Origin: Echinicola sp. 20G
GTDB taxonomy: Bacteria > Bacteroidota > Bacteroidia > Cytophagales > Cyclobacteriaceae
Assembly: GCF_015533855.1 (NCBI RefSeq)
Contig: NZ_AP024154.1
Location: forward strand, 2,672,501 to 2,736,500
Length of the DNA stretch: 64,000 nt
Direction: 5' to 3'
Shown: in pieces, positions 24,197-33,432 of the stretch
Position numbering within the stretch: position 1 is the first letter of the stretch
Layout of the letters: each line of letters opens with the position of its first letter
Made by a program: the position numbers and the translations under genes
The notes under the pieces: generated by a model
The model's input: only the letters and a program-made list of their open reading frames with translations
What the model was told of the DNA's origin: nothing
Databases searched by the model: none

Positions 24197-24203
24197 ATAT
24201 TTG
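24196..24203 (+). promoter_or_regulatory. Putative -7 element (TATATTTG) for lpxK
   Basis: Exact consensus match 38 bp before the lpxK ATG, touching the first base of the divergent nif3 start codon. Its -33 element is not canonical. Confidence 0.45.
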
Positions 24204-24219
24204 TATTTACCGTTTGATT

Positions 24220-24227
24220 CAAAAGTA
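24220..24227 (-). promoter_or_regulatory. Putative -7 element (TACTTTTG on the minus strand) for nif3
   Basis: The + strand reads CAAAAGTA, 24 bp upstream of the nif3 ATG. It faces the lpxK element at 24196, so the two promoters overlap. Confidence 0.35.
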
Positions 24228-24241
24228 TAAAAAAATAAGGA

Positions 24242-25309
24242 ATGCGGCCCTATCAGTTTTTTCTATATCCATTTTCAGTTTTATATGATGGCCTCACCAG
24301 CTTGAGGAACAGAATGTTTGATAGGGGAGTGAAAAAAAGTGTGGTTTTTGAAATACCTACAATTGTCGTGGGTAACCTTTCCATGGGCGGGACAGGGAAA
24401 ACTCCCATGGTAGAATTTCTGATTGAAGCCTTTAAAGATAATTATGAGGTGGCTACTCTAAGCCGTGGCTATGGACGGAAAACCCAGGGATATCTCCTTG
24501 CTAAGTCCAGTATAAAACCAGAAGAATTGGGCGATGAGCCCTTTCAGATATATACTAAATATGGGAATGAAATAACTGTGGCAGTTGGGGAGCAAAGAAT
24601 TTTGGCCATTCCCCAAATCATGGCTGACAGGCCAGCAACAGAATTGATTTTGTTGGATGATGCTTTTCAACATCGGTATGTTAAAGGTGGTTTTAATCTG
24701 TTGTTGACGACTTTTCAGCGTCCCTTTTTTACTGATCATGTGGTTCCTATGGGGACTTTGCGGGAAAGTCGAGAAGGAGCTCAAAGGGCCAATGTAGTTG
24801 TAGTTACAAAATGCCCAGATGATGTAAGTGAAGCAGTGAGAGAGCAATATGAAAAGGAAATTCGGTTTTACACTAAGAAAAAATGTCCTGTTTTTTTTGC
24901 TGGTTTGGAGTATGGAAAACCATATAATATTCAGTCGGGTAAAGTAGCTGGATTGGATAATGTGGTTCTTTTAAGTGGAATAGCAAATAGTAGACTGTTG
25001 GTAGAGAAAGTGGAGAGCAAATACAACCTTTTAGAAACCCTTGAGTACAGCGATCATCATCATTATTCAGAGAAAGATGTCTTACATATTTTGGAGAGAT
25101 TGAAGGCGTATAAGGATAAATCCCCAGTTTTAATTACGACTGAAAAAGATGCTGTAAAACTTAAAGCCGATAAATTTCTTAGATATTTGCAAGAAATTCC
25201 GATTTTTGCGTTACCTGTTCAGGTAAAAATGGAAGAGAAACAAAAGAATGCCCTATTGGAACTTACGTCAACGGCCATCAGAAATAAAGGTTACCAAAGT
25301 GAAGTTTAA
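24242..25309 (+). CDS. lpxK: Tetraacyldisaccharide 4'-kinase
   Basis: 355 residues with the LpxK P-loop GNLSMGGTGKTPM (44-56). The segment LDDAFQHR (about 140-147) is the conserved Asp-rich block, and SDHHHYSEKDV and LITTEKDAVKL near the C-terminus are further family blocks. It phosphorylates the lipid A disaccharide at the 4' position, the sixth Raetz-pathway step, at the inner membrane. The 3' end overlaps the next gene by 11 bp, which suggests coupled translation. Confidence 0.95.
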   Translation: MRPYQFFLYPFSVLYDGLTSLRNRMFDRGVKKSVVFEIPTIVVGNLSMGGTGKTPMVEFLIEAFKDNYEVATLSRGYGRKTQGYLLAKSSIKPEELGDEPFQIYTKYGNEITVAVGEQRILAIPQIMADRPATELILLDDAFQHRYVKGGFNLLLTTFQRPFFTDHVVPMGTLRESREGAQRANVVVVTKCPDDVSEAVREQYEKEIRFYTKKKCPVFFAGLEYGKPYNIQSGKVAGLDNVVLLSGIANSRLLVEKVESKYNLLETLEYSDHHHYSEKDVLHILERLKAYKDKSPVLITTEKDAVKLKADKFLRYLQEIPIFALPVQVKMEEKQKNALLELTSTAIRNKGYQSEV

Positions 25310-27206
25310 GCACCTATTTATTACAATTTTAGCACTACTGGCTTTTGGTCAAAAAACTTTTTCTCAAACTGAACCAAATAGAAATCCAGGACAGGGAGAA
25401 GGAGAGCAAACCAAAAGGGGCTTGATCGATGATTCTACCAAAATGGTATATGGTCCTAAGACTTCTTTGTATTTTCTTCAAAGGAGCCTTCGGTACAATA
25501 AACCGGAAAAGACCCCATTGGATACTGGGCTTACTGATTTTCACAATTTTGAACCAGTTTTTAAGAGTGGTAATAAATATCAGGATTTAGGGAATTTAGG
25601 AAGTGCTGCCAAGCCGGTTTATTATCAGCTTCCTGATCAAATTGGAGCTACCTCAGGTTTTAATGTTTATGATTTGTATTATCATTCCCCAGATAGCTTG
25701 AGGTATTTTGATACCAAATCACCCTATACCAAATTGGAAGCTTTTTATGGTGGTGGTAACAGGAATATGCTTAATGTCGCTTTTGCGAGGAATATCAATC
25801 CTAGGTGGAATATAGGGTTTAATTATAATACCATTAGGGCCAGAAAAACACTTAACCCTAATGCCAGGGATGATAATATGGTGGAACAAAATACATATTC
25901 TATCCATACAAATTACCGTTCTGAAAATGAAAAGTACTTTCTGCTGGCAAATTTCTCAAGAATGCATCATGCCGTCTTCGAGCAGGGAGGGATCATTCCA
26001 TTAGAAGTGGATAGTACCTCTCTCCAGTTTACTTACGAGGATGCCAAGGTGTGGCTGAGCAATAGCCGTGCAACGGATTTAAGGCAGGATTATCATTTGT
26101 ATCATCAATATGAAATCTTAAAAGGTTGGCAGATTTATCATGTTTTTGATAAGAAAAAGCAATCAGTTTCTTTTTGGTCCGACTTGACCACTAGCGATTC
26201 AGCTTTTTTTAATCAATACAATAACAACAGGTTTATCAATCAGGATACTACCGCCAATTATCACCATTTTTCAGAAGTAAGGAACGAGGCTGGTTTTAAA
26301 GGAGATTTTGGACCGGTTTATTATAATGCGTTTGTAAAATTTAGGACAGGACGAATGACCAGTCCCAATTTTGAAGCCGATAACCGTTTTAATGAGGTGT
26401 ACGTCGGTGGCGCCTTAAGGGGGGAGATTAATGAGAATTGGTCTTTTGAAGCAGATGGTGAGTATCTTGTTCCGAATGGTTATAGGGTAAACGGATATTT
26501 CATATCTCCATTTTTGGATTTGAGTTATACCAAAGCTTCTTACAAGCCCACATTGATGCAAGAAATGTATCGAGGAAACCATTATCAATGGACCAATAAT
26601 TTTTCAAACATTGGAGTGGATCAGATCAAAGGAGAAATTAAGCTGGATTTTGCCAGTATTTCAATCAGGCCTTCATTGACTTTGAATAGGGTGAATAATT
26701 ATATTTATTTTAATGAAAATCAGATAGCCGAGCAAGTCAATGGAGAAGCGTTTATGGTGACTCCAGGGGTGAGGGCTGATTTTACCTTTTGGAAAAAACT
26801 AAGGTGGCAGAGTGAAGTGATTCATACAACGATTACAGGTGATGCTGAAGATAAATTTAGAATTCCAGAATTGTATGTCAGAAGTAGGTTGTTTTTTGAT
26901 GGGCCTATGTTTGATGAACACCTGTTTATTCAGTTTGGTGTAGAAGGCAGGTATAAAAGCGATTATTATGCTGAAGCTTATATGCCGGCTACCCAGCAGT
27001 TTTATTTGCAGAACGACTTTAATGTTTATGCTTATCCGGTTTTGGATGCATTCATTAATTTAAGAATTAACAGGACAAGGGTTCTGTTCCGCTATAATCA
27101 TTTAAATAGTGGTTTTATGTCCGAGCCAGGGTATTATGTAACACCAGAATACACAGGGTTGAAGGGGATGTTGGATTTAGGGATTAGTTGGTATTTCTTT
27201 GATTAG
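25299..27206 (+). CDS. Putative outer-membrane porin (Bacteroidota family)
   Basis: 635 residues from the GTG at 25299. This start gives VKFKHLFITILALLAFG, a normal signal peptide ending about residue 23; a longer frame back to 25248 would put a charged tail in front of it. The rest is rich in short aromatic-ending strands (for example ERNMLN-type and WSFEADGEYLVPNGYRV), ending WYFFD as barrel proteins do. It fits the family of 'putative porin' proteins in Cytophagales. It overlaps lpxK by 11 bp; miaE follows 7 bp later. Substrate unknown. Confidence 0.8.
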   Translation: MKFKHLFITILALLAFGQKTFSQTEPNRNPGQGEGEQTKRGLIDDSTKMVYGPKTSLYFLQRSLRYNKPEKTPLDTGLTDFHNFEPVFKSGNKYQDLGNLGSAAKPVYYQLPDQIGATSGFNVYDLYYHSPDSLRYFDTKSPYTKLEAFYGGGNRNMLNVAFARNINPRWNIGFNYNTIRARKTLNPNARDDNMVEQNTYSIHTNYRSENEKYFLLANFSRMHHAVFEQGGIIPLEVDSTSLQFTYEDAKVWLSNSRATDLRQDYHLYHQYEILKGWQIYHVFDKKKQSVSFWSDLTTSDSAFFNQYNNNRFINQDTTANYHHFSEVRNEAGFKGDFGPVYYNAFVKFRTGRMTSPNFEADNRFNEVYVGGALRGEINENWSFEADGEYLVPNGYRVNGYFISPFLDLSYTKASYKPTLMQEMYRGNHYQWTNNFSNIGVDQIKGEIKLDFASISIRPSLTLNRVNNYIYFNENQIAEQVNGEAFMVTPGVRADFTFWKKLRWQSEVIHTTITGDAEDKFRIPELYVRSRLFFDGPMFDEHLFIQFGVEGRYKSDYYAEAYMPATQQFYLQNDFNVYAYPVLDAFINLRINRTRVLFRYNHLNSGFMSEPGYYVTPEYTGLKGMLDLGISWYFFD

Positions 27207-27213
27207 TGAAGGT

Positions 27214-27825
27214 ATGAGTTGGGAAGAAAGTACAAAAAACAAGATGCTGAACCTACACTTGCCTACGGATCCTAGGTGGGTGGATATTGCTTCGATGAAT
27301 TTGGAGGATATATTGGTAGATCATGCTTATTGTGAGCAAAAAGCGGCTTCCTCTTGTATTTCTTTGATTCTTAGATTTCCTGATTTGGATGAACTTGTGG
27401 ATGTGCTTACACCTGTTGTGGCTGAAGAATGGGCTCATTTTGAGAGGGTGATGGAGCAAATCAGAAAGAGGGGTTTCAATTTTGGGTTTCCTAGAAAGGA
27501 TGTTTACGTGGTCAAGCTGTATGAATTTGTCCGTAAAGGAGGTTCCAGAATGGATCAATTGACAGAACATTTATTGATGAATGCTTTGATTGAGGCAAGA
27601 AGCTGTGAACGGTTTAAATTACTTTGGAAGAATATTCCCGATAAAGAGCTTCAACAGTTTTATTATGAACTGATGATTTCTGAGGCGGGTCATTACGTTA
27701 ACTTTTTAGAGTTAGCTCGAAAATATCAAGATCCAGAAAAGGTAAACAAAAGATGGCAGGAATGGTTGACTTTTGAAGGAGAAGTGCTAAAAGGTATGGA
27801 AGTGCGCTCGGATAGAATGCACTAA
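27214..27825 (+). CDS. miaE: tRNA-(ms2io6A)-hydroxylase-like di-iron protein
   Basis: 203 residues from the ATG at 27214; a second ATG at 27244 gives MLNLHLPTDPRW, a common start of the family, and may be the true one. The di-iron ligands can be placed in DHAYCEQKAA, AEEWAHFERV, IEARSCERF and SEAGHYVNF. MiaE hydroxylates the isopentenyl group of ms2i6A37 in tRNA, using oxygen. MiaB, which makes ms2i6A, is also encoded in this window at 47036. Gap to the upstream porin is 7 bp, so they may be co-transcribed. Confidence 0.88.
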   Translation: MSWEESTKNKMLNLHLPTDPRWVDIASMNLEDILVDHAYCEQKAASSCISLILRFPDLDELVDVLTPVVAEEWAHFERVMEQIRKRGFNFGFPRKDVYVVKLYEFVRKGGSRMDQLTEHLLMNALIEARSCERFKLLWKNIPDKELQQFYYELMISEAGHYVNFLELARKYQDPEKVNKRWQEWLTFEGEVLKGMEVRSDRMH

Positions 27826-27958
27826 AAGCGCTTGTAGACTTTTGATAGAGAAGGTTGAGTTTTTTTCTGTTAAATATTGGTTTGGTGTAGTTTTTATTAA
27901 TAATATAAGGCTGATTTTTACCAAAAAGAAAGGACTTTTGTTCTAAAGTGGACACGTT

Positions 27959-29203
27959 ATGGAATTGCTCGAAAATATAAAGGAAGCCATTAGGTCTATT
28001 AAGTCCAACTGGCTTAGAACCATTTTGACAGGGCTGATTATAGCCATTGGTATTACCTCTTTGGTGGGTATGTTGACGGCTATAGATGGAATGAAGGCAC
28101 AGATTGAAGAGAGCTTCTCAGGCTTTGGTGCAAATAATTTCGATGTAAGGTCTAAAAACCTTTCTGGTCAGAGTAGGACAATGGAAGGAGTCAGGGAAAA
28201 GCAATTCCCTCCTGTGAGTTTTCGCCAGGCCTCTGAATTCAAGGAAAATTATTCCGCAAGGGGACTTTCTACAATTTATTGCTGGATTACTGGTGCTGCA
28301 GAAGTAAAAAGAGGTTCTGAAACTACTAACCCCAATACGAGAATTGTTGGGGTAGATGAAAACTATTTGTTGCTCAAAGGTTTGGATTTAGAGAGAGGGC
28401 GAAACTTCAGTAATGTTGAGATCAGGTATGGTAATAATGTTTGTATAATAGGTAGTGAGATTCTCAAAACATTGTTTGAGAACCATGAGGACCCTTTGGG
28501 GGATTATGTGTCATTTTTTGGTAATCGATATACCATTGTGGGGGTTCTAGAAGAACAAGGTGCTGTTGGTGGAGATTCTGGCGCAGATAGGAATATTTTT
28601 ATACCCATTGAAAATGCATCAAGGCTAGATCAGACAGGTAATTTTAGGTATACCATTACTGCTTCAGCGTCAGATCCTACCAAGATGGATTATGAAATGG
28701 GGCAAGCAACTGGAGTGATGAGACAGGTGAGAGAGGACAGGATTGGAGAGGAAGACTCTTTTGAAGTGATAAAATCCAATAATGTGGGAGAAAGCTTGGA
28801 AGAAGTTGCTGGTTATTTGAGAATTGGTGGTTTTAGCATTGGGTTTATTACATTGCTTGGTGCTTCGGTGGGGCTTATGAATATCATGTTGGTTTCCGTA
28901 ACGGAGCGTACCCGAGAGATAGGCGTTAGAAAAGCTCTAGGAGCTACACCAAAAAAAATACGCCAACAGTTTTTGATTGAAGCGATAGTAATTTGTGTAA
29001 TTGGTGGAGCTTTTGGTGTGTTACTTGGGATTGGGATAGGGAATATTGTTGCTAGTTTTGTAGGGCCTGGAGGTTTTTTGATTCCATGGATGTGGATGAT
29101 CCTGTCTTTCGTTGTATGTATTATCGTAGGTTTGATCTCCGGTGTAATCCCTGCTATTAAGGCCAGTAAACTCGATCCGATCGAAGCTTTGAGGTACGAA
29201 TAA
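27959..29203 (+). CDS. MacB/FtsX-type ABC transporter permease
   Basis: 414 residues with one N-terminal membrane helix (about 19-40), a large periplasmic MacB-like core domain (about 45-270) and three C-terminal helices (about 285-400). The helix-connecting RTREIGVRKALGATPKKIRQQFLIEA motif is split here as TREIGVRKALGA and IRQQFLIEA, hallmark of the family; the protein ends in PIEALRYE. Such permeases work with a LolD/MacB-type ATPase in mechanotransmission, lipoprotein or peptide export. No ATPase gene is adjacent, so the partner must be elsewhere. Confidence 0.9.
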   Translation: MELLENIKEAIRSIKSNWLRTILTGLIIAIGITSLVGMLTAIDGMKAQIEESFSGFGANNFDVRSKNLSGQSRTMEGVREKQFPPVSFRQASEFKENYSARGLSTIYCWITGAAEVKRGSETTNPNTRIVGVDENYLLLKGLDLERGRNFSNVEIRYGNNVCIIGSEILKTLFENHEDPLGDYVSFFGNRYTIVGVLEEQGAVGGDSGADRNIFIPIENASRLDQTGNFRYTITASASDPTKMDYEMGQATGVMRQVREDRIGEEDSFEVIKSNNVGESLEEVAGYLRIGGFSIGFITLLGASVGLMNIMLVSVTERTREIGVRKALGATPKKIRQQFLIEAIVICVIGGAFGVLLGIGIGNIVASFVGPGGFLIPWMWMILSFVVCIIVGLISGVIPAIKASKLDPIEALRYE

Positions 29204-29204
29204 A

Positions 29205-29558
29205 TTAGACAATGTCCGTTTTTCTAGGGTCAGGGCCATATTGGTTTTTTCCTTCTTCTCCTTTCTTGATCCCCAAATAAACGAAACCAATTAGATTTAC
29301 TGGTGGTGGAATAAGCAGGTAGAGGGCATACTTCCAGTCTAATCCTATATCATGAAGTCTTTTTATGGCCTGTACCAAAAGTAGAATGATGGTGGTAATT
29401 AAAAGGATTCCAAAAATCACAAGGGTCAACCAGTTTTGAACTTTGATAGACTCATACATGATCATCAGGCAAAGCAAATTAATAAAATAAAATACTACAA
29501 ACAGCGCAAGGTATTTTCTTCTGGTAATCCTTCCGGTGGGTTCAAGAACAGTCTTCAT
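29205..29558 (-). CDS. DUF805 membrane protein
   Basis: 117 residues with three predicted membrane helices; the family segment RITRRKYLALFVVFY at the N-terminus and AIKRLHDIGLDWKYAL in the middle are typical of DUF805. Function is unknown. It is convergent with the ABC permease, 1 bp from its stop, with no terminator of its own visible in that gap. Confidence 0.85.
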   Translation of the reverse strand: MKTVLEPTGRITRRKYLALFVVFYFINLLCLMIMYESIKVQNWLTLVIFGILLITTIILLLVQAIKRLHDIGLDWKYALYLLIPPPVNLIGFVYLGIKKGEEGKNQYGPDPRKTDIV

Positions 29559-29624
29559 GGTTTTTAGGGTTTATATTAATATTACTTCAACAAGAAAGAG
29601 ATGAAATTTGTTTTGCTAGGTAAA

Positions 29625-29655
29625 TAAGCAAAAAACGCTCCATTTGGAGCGTTTT
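29625..29655 (-). terminator. Rho-independent terminator after mtaB
   Basis: A 10-bp perfect stem (29632-29641, 29646-29655), 4-nt loop, T run on the minus strand. Confidence 0.85.
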
Positions 29656-29661
29656 AAAATT

Positions 29662-30984
29662 CTAAACATGTTGTTCATATATGATCTCTGGTTCTACTAC
29701 ATATACAGTGCCTTTTTCGTTGATGTCCCAAAGGGTTACCTTTTTGATCTCGTTTATGAGTAATGGATCATATTTGGCTGATACCCGAATATAATTTTCA
29801 GTGAAACCATGCATTAAACCATTTTCTACATCATCTTCAAATAAGACATCAAAGGTGCCTTTTAGGTTTTCTTCATAGAACTTCCTTTTTTTCTTTTCTG
29901 ATAATATCCTAAGCATTTTGGAGCGTTGATGCCTTACTTTCATAGGGACAACTTCATCCATTTCAGATGCTCTGGTATTGGCTCTTTCAGAATAGGTAAA
30001 TACATGAAGGTAAGAGACTGGAAGCTCGTTCAGAAAATTATAAGTTTCTAGGAATAGCTCTTCGGTTTCTCCAGGGAAGCCAACAATCACATCCACACCA
30101 ATACAACAATGGGGCATCAATGTTTTTATTTTGGAGACCCTGTCCACATAAAGTTCACGTAAGTATCTTCTACCCATTTTTCTCAATATGGTATTGCTAC
30201 CAGATTGAAGAGGGATATGGAAATGAGGGACAAAACGTTTGGATTGGGAAGTAAATTCAATGATCTCATTGGTAAGCAAATTTGGCTCAATTGATGAAAT
30301 CCTAAACCTTTCTATACCATTGATCTCGTCCAACGCTTTGACAAGATCAGAAAACCTTTCTTTTCTCTTACCATCTTGAATACCAAAATCGCCTATGTTG
30401 ACTCCGGTCAAAACCACTTCCTTTACATCGGTCTGTGCAATTTCCTGAGCCGATTTTAGGATGTTTTCAATAGCATCACTTCGGCTTTTTCCCCTTGCAA
30501 GGGGAATTGTACAAAAAGCGCAACCATAATTGCAGCCATCCTGGACTTTGAGGAAAGTCCTGGTTCGGTCATGCATGGAGTAGGCATTGTTGAAGGTAGT
30601 GGCTTCCTGGATCTCGGAGGCAAGTACTTTGGTTTCTTGCTCTTTGGCAAAGCCATCAAGAAGTTCGATCAAACGAAATTTTTCAGCAGCTCCCAAAACA
30701 GCATCTACGCCTTTTATCTCAGAAATTTCTTTAGGCTTCAGTTGAGCATAGCAACCGATTATGGTCACATAGGAGTTTGGGGAGATCTTTTTAGCCTCCT
30801 TTACAATCTTCTTACATTTTTTGTCGGCATTCTCGGTGACAGAACATGTGTTGATAATAAAGATGTCTGGGCTGTCTTCAAAACCAACCTTTTTATAGCC
30901 TTTTTCTTCGAATTGACGGCTTATTGTAGAAGTTTCGGAGTAGTTTAATTTACACCCCAATGTATAAAATGCTACCTTTTTCAA
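29662..30984 (-). CDS. mtaB: tRNA t6A37 methylthiotransferase
   Basis: 440-residue radical-SAM enzyme of the methylthiotransferase family. The N-terminal UPF0004 cluster Cys lie in LGCKLNYSET, NTCSVTENA and IIGCYAQ; the radical-SAM motif is DGCNYGCAFC (CxxxCxxC, near 149-158). A C-terminal TRAM-like segment follows. The 'LGCKLNYSET' opening and length place it in the MtaB/YqeV clade that makes ms2t6A37, distinct from MiaB. It is transcribed alone, from the best promoter in the window (31015-31044). Confidence 0.92.
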   Translation of the reverse strand: MKKVAFYTLGCKLNYSETSTISRQFEEKGYKKVGFEDSPDIFIINTCSVTENADKKCKKIVKEAKKISPNSYVTIIGCYAQLKPKEISEIKGVDAVLGAAEKFRLIELLDGFAKEQETKVLASEIQEATTFNNAYSMHDRTRTFLKVQDGCNYGCAFCTIPLARGKSRSDAIENILKSAQEIAQTDVKEVVLTGVNIGDFGIQDGKRKERFSDLVKALDEINGIERFRISSIEPNLLTNEIIEFTSQSKRFVPHFHIPLQSGSNTILRKMGRRYLRELYVDRVSKIKTLMPHCCIGVDVIVGFPGETEELFLETYNFLNELPVSYLHVFTYSERANTRASEMDEVVPMKVRHQRSKMLRILSEKKKRKFYEENLKGTFDVLFEDDVENGLMHGFTENYIRVSAKYDPLLINEIKKVTLWDINEKGTVYVVEPEIIYEQHV

Positions 30985-31014
30985 ATCTTACCCCCTTGAT
31001 TTTATATTAGAGTG

Positions 31015-31044
31015 CAAATTTAAGTATATTATTTTGGTTTTCAA
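31015..31044 (-). promoter_or_regulatory. Canonical Bacteroidota promoter for mtaB
   Basis: On the minus strand: TTG (31044-31042), exactly 19 bp, then TAAATTTG (31022-31015). This fits the TTG-N19-TAnnTTTG housekeeping consensus; the -7 element lies 30 bp before the mtaB start. Confidence 0.7.
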
Positions 31045-31183
31045 TTTTTGGTTCAGAATGAGGAATTTACCGTTATTTTAAAGGTTTCGTGATGAAATGA
31101 AGCTTATTTTGTTGAAATAATGCGTTTTTTTTAAAGATTGGCTCAAAATAGTGCGATTTTTCTTTTTATTTCAGATTTTTGCT

Positions 31184-31191
31184 TATCTTCG
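31184..31191 (+). promoter_or_regulatory. Near-consensus -7 element (TATCTTCG) for glnN
   Basis: One mismatch to TAnnTTTG, 29 bp before the ATG. The same octamer lies 23 bp before the rmlA start. Confidence 0.35.
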
Positions 31192-31220
31192 CTACAGTTT
31201 TTAAACCACATTATTAAAAC

Positions 31221-33383
31221 ATGGCAACTTTACGACAAAAATCATTAATGATGGTGCAGTCAAGAGAAGATGTGTCTTTTGCAGCCCCGTCAACAAAAAT
31301 CTCCGATTATTTTGGTTCTGAAGTTTTCGGTCTTTCTAAAATGAAAGAAGCTCTTGCTCCTTCAGTATATAAGAAGGTAAGTGAGGCGATCGAAAAAGGA
31401 CAAAAAATTGATACTTCCAGTGCCGAAGAAGTAGCTACTGCAGCAAAAGCATGGGCGCTAGAAAAGGGTGTTACACACTATACCCACTGGTTTCAGCCAT
31501 TGACCGGTTCTACAGCAGAAAAGCATGATACTTTCTTCGATGCACACGCAAGGATAGAAAGATTTAAAGGTTCAGCGCTTGTTCAGCAGGAGCCAGATGC
31601 TTCTTCTTTCCCTAATGGTGGTATAAGAACTACATTTGAAGCAAGGGGTTATACAGCTTGGGATCCAAGTTCTCCAATGTTTATTTTCGAGAACACCCTT
31701 TGTATTCCAACCATCTTCGTGTCGTACACAGGTGAGGCTTTGGATTATAAAACTCCATTGTTGAAGTCAGTTGACGCAGTGAGTGCTGCAGCTGTGCCAA
31801 TTTGTCAATTGTTTGACAGAAATGTAAAGAAAGTAAATCCTTCATTGGGTGTTGAGCAGGAGTACTTTGTGATCGACAAAGCGCTTTATGCGGCAAGACC
31901 TGACTTGGTAATGGCTGGAAGAACTGTTTTTGGTCATAACCCAGCAAGGGGCCAGCAGTTGGACGATCACTATTTTGGATCTATTCCAGGTAGAGTGAAG
32001 GCTTTCATGAAGCACTTCGAAATTGAGGCTTGGAAATTAGGTATTCCTGTTTCTACGCGTCACAATGAAGTGGCTCCAGGTCAGTTTGAAGTAGCTCCTG
32101 TATTCGAAGAGATCAACAAAGCTACCGACCACAACCAATTGTTGATGGATATGATGGATAAGGTGGCTGATCAACATGGTCTTAAAGTGTTGTTCCATGA
32201 GAAGCCATTTGCCGGATTGAACGGTAGTGGTAAGCATAACAACTGGTCTTTGATCACAGATACTGGTGTTAACTTGTTCCAGCCAAGTAATTCTGCAAGA
32301 GAAAATCTTCAGTTCTTAACTTTCTTGGTGGCAACAGTAAAAGCTGTTTACGATCATGCTGATATTTTGAGAGCAAGTATCGCTTCGGCAGCGAATGACT
32401 TTAGGTTAGGGGCTAATGAAGCACCTCCTGCAATTATTTCTGTATTCTTAGGTTCTACGCTTACTGGTGTATTGGACGAATTAGAGAAGAACGGAAACAT
32501 CAAGATCGAAAAAGGTGATAATATGTATATGAAGTTAGGAATCAACAAAATTCCTGAAATCATATTGGATAATACTGATAGAAACAGAACTTCTCCTTTT
32601 GCATTTACAGGTAACAAGTTTGAGTTCAGAGCCGTAGGTTCTTCTGCCAACGTGGCTGGACCAATGACTGCTTTGAACGTAATTGCTGCTGAAACCCTTC
32701 AAAATATGTATGCCGATATCAAGGCTGAAATGGAAGGTGGAAACGAGAAGAAAATTGCTATCGTTAATGTATTGAGAAAATACATCAAAGACAGTAAGAA
32801 AGTTAGATTTGAAGGAGATGGCTACTCTGAAGAGTGGGCTAATGAAGCTGAGAAAAGAGGTCTTTCTAACTTGAAGAGTACTCCATTTGCATTAGACGTA
32901 TTGGAAGCGAAATCTACTGCTTCTCTTTATGAAAAGCATAATGTTCTTAATGCCACTGAGCTTCATGCAAGACATGAAATTCGTTTGGAAAACTACATCA
33001 TGAAGGTTCAGATTGAATCTCGTGTGATGGGAGACCTTGCATTGAACCACATCATTCCAACAGCCATCCAGTATCAAAACAAATTGATCGAAAACGCTAA
33101 TGGATTGAAAGGCTTAGGTTTAGATGCTAAAGCGGCTATTGAAACTGTAAGCGAGATCAGCAAGCATATTGAATCATTGAAGGATAATGTTCTTGCGATG
33201 ATCGATGCCAGAAGAAAGCTGAACAAAGAGGAAGATATCGTTAAGAGAGCTAAAGGTTACAGTACTGATGTAAAAGATGCATTCTTCGATAAAATCAGGT
33301 ATTCAGCTGATAAGCTAGAGTTGTTCGTTGATGATGAATTCTGGCCATTAGTAAAATATAGAGAAATGTTGTTCTTGAGATAA
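31221..33383 (+). CDS. glnN: Type III glutamine synthetase
   Basis: 720 residues, the usual size of GSIII and about 1.5 times that of GSI. Conserved blocks include GVEQEYFVID (metal-binding Glu), EVAPGQFEVAPVFE, GLNGSGKHNNWSL (ATP/glutamate) and NRTSPFAFTGNKFEFRAVGS (split here as NRTSPFAF and KFEFRAVGSS). It makes glutamine from glutamate, ammonia and ATP in the cytoplasm; GSIII forms dodecamers and is the main form in many Bacteroidota. It stands as a single-gene unit, and nitrogen control sites are not obvious upstream. Confidence 0.97.
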   Translation: MATLRQKSLMMVQSREDVSFAAPSTKISDYFGSEVFGLSKMKEALAPSVYKKVSEAIEKGQKIDTSSAEEVATAAKAWALEKGVTHYTHWFQPLTGSTAEKHDTFFDAHARIERFKGSALVQQEPDASSFPNGGIRTTFEARGYTAWDPSSPMFIFENTLCIPTIFVSYTGEALDYKTPLLKSVDAVSAAAVPICQLFDRNVKKVNPSLGVEQEYFVIDKALYAARPDLVMAGRTVFGHNPARGQQLDDHYFGSIPGRVKAFMKHFEIEAWKLGIPVSTRHNEVAPGQFEVAPVFEEINKATDHNQLLMDMMDKVADQHGLKVLFHEKPFAGLNGSGKHNNWSLITDTGVNLFQPSNSARENLQFLTFLVATVKAVYDHADILRASIASAANDFRLGANEAPPAIISVFLGSTLTGVLDELEKNGNIKIEKGDNMYMKLGINKIPEIILDNTDRNRTSPFAFTGNKFEFRAVGSSANVAGPMTALNVIAAETLQNMYADIKAEMEGGNEKKIAIVNVLRKYIKDSKKVRFEGDGYSEEWANEAEKRGLSNLKSTPFALDVLEAKSTASLYEKHNVLNATELHARHEIRLENYIMKVQIESRVMGDLALNHIIPTAIQYQNKLIENANGLKGLGLDAKAAIETVSEISKHIESLKDNVLAMIDARRKLNKEEDIVKRAKGYSTDVKDAFFDKIRYSADKLELFVDDEFWPLVKYREMLFLR

Positions 33384-33404
33384 GACTAACAAGTAAATGT
33401 AAAG

Positions 33405-33432
33405 AGCCGGGAAGAAATCCCGGCTTTTTTTT
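33405..33432 (+). terminator. Rho-independent terminator after glnN
   Basis: 7-bp GC-rich stem AGCCGGG / CCCGGCT with a 7-nt loop and a T8 run, touching the stop of the convergent amidase gene. Confidence 0.9.

Noticed and set aside
31221..33383. GSIII mis-read as a long GSI or fusion
   Set aside because: 720 residues and the GSIII-specific motifs fit one normal enzyme.
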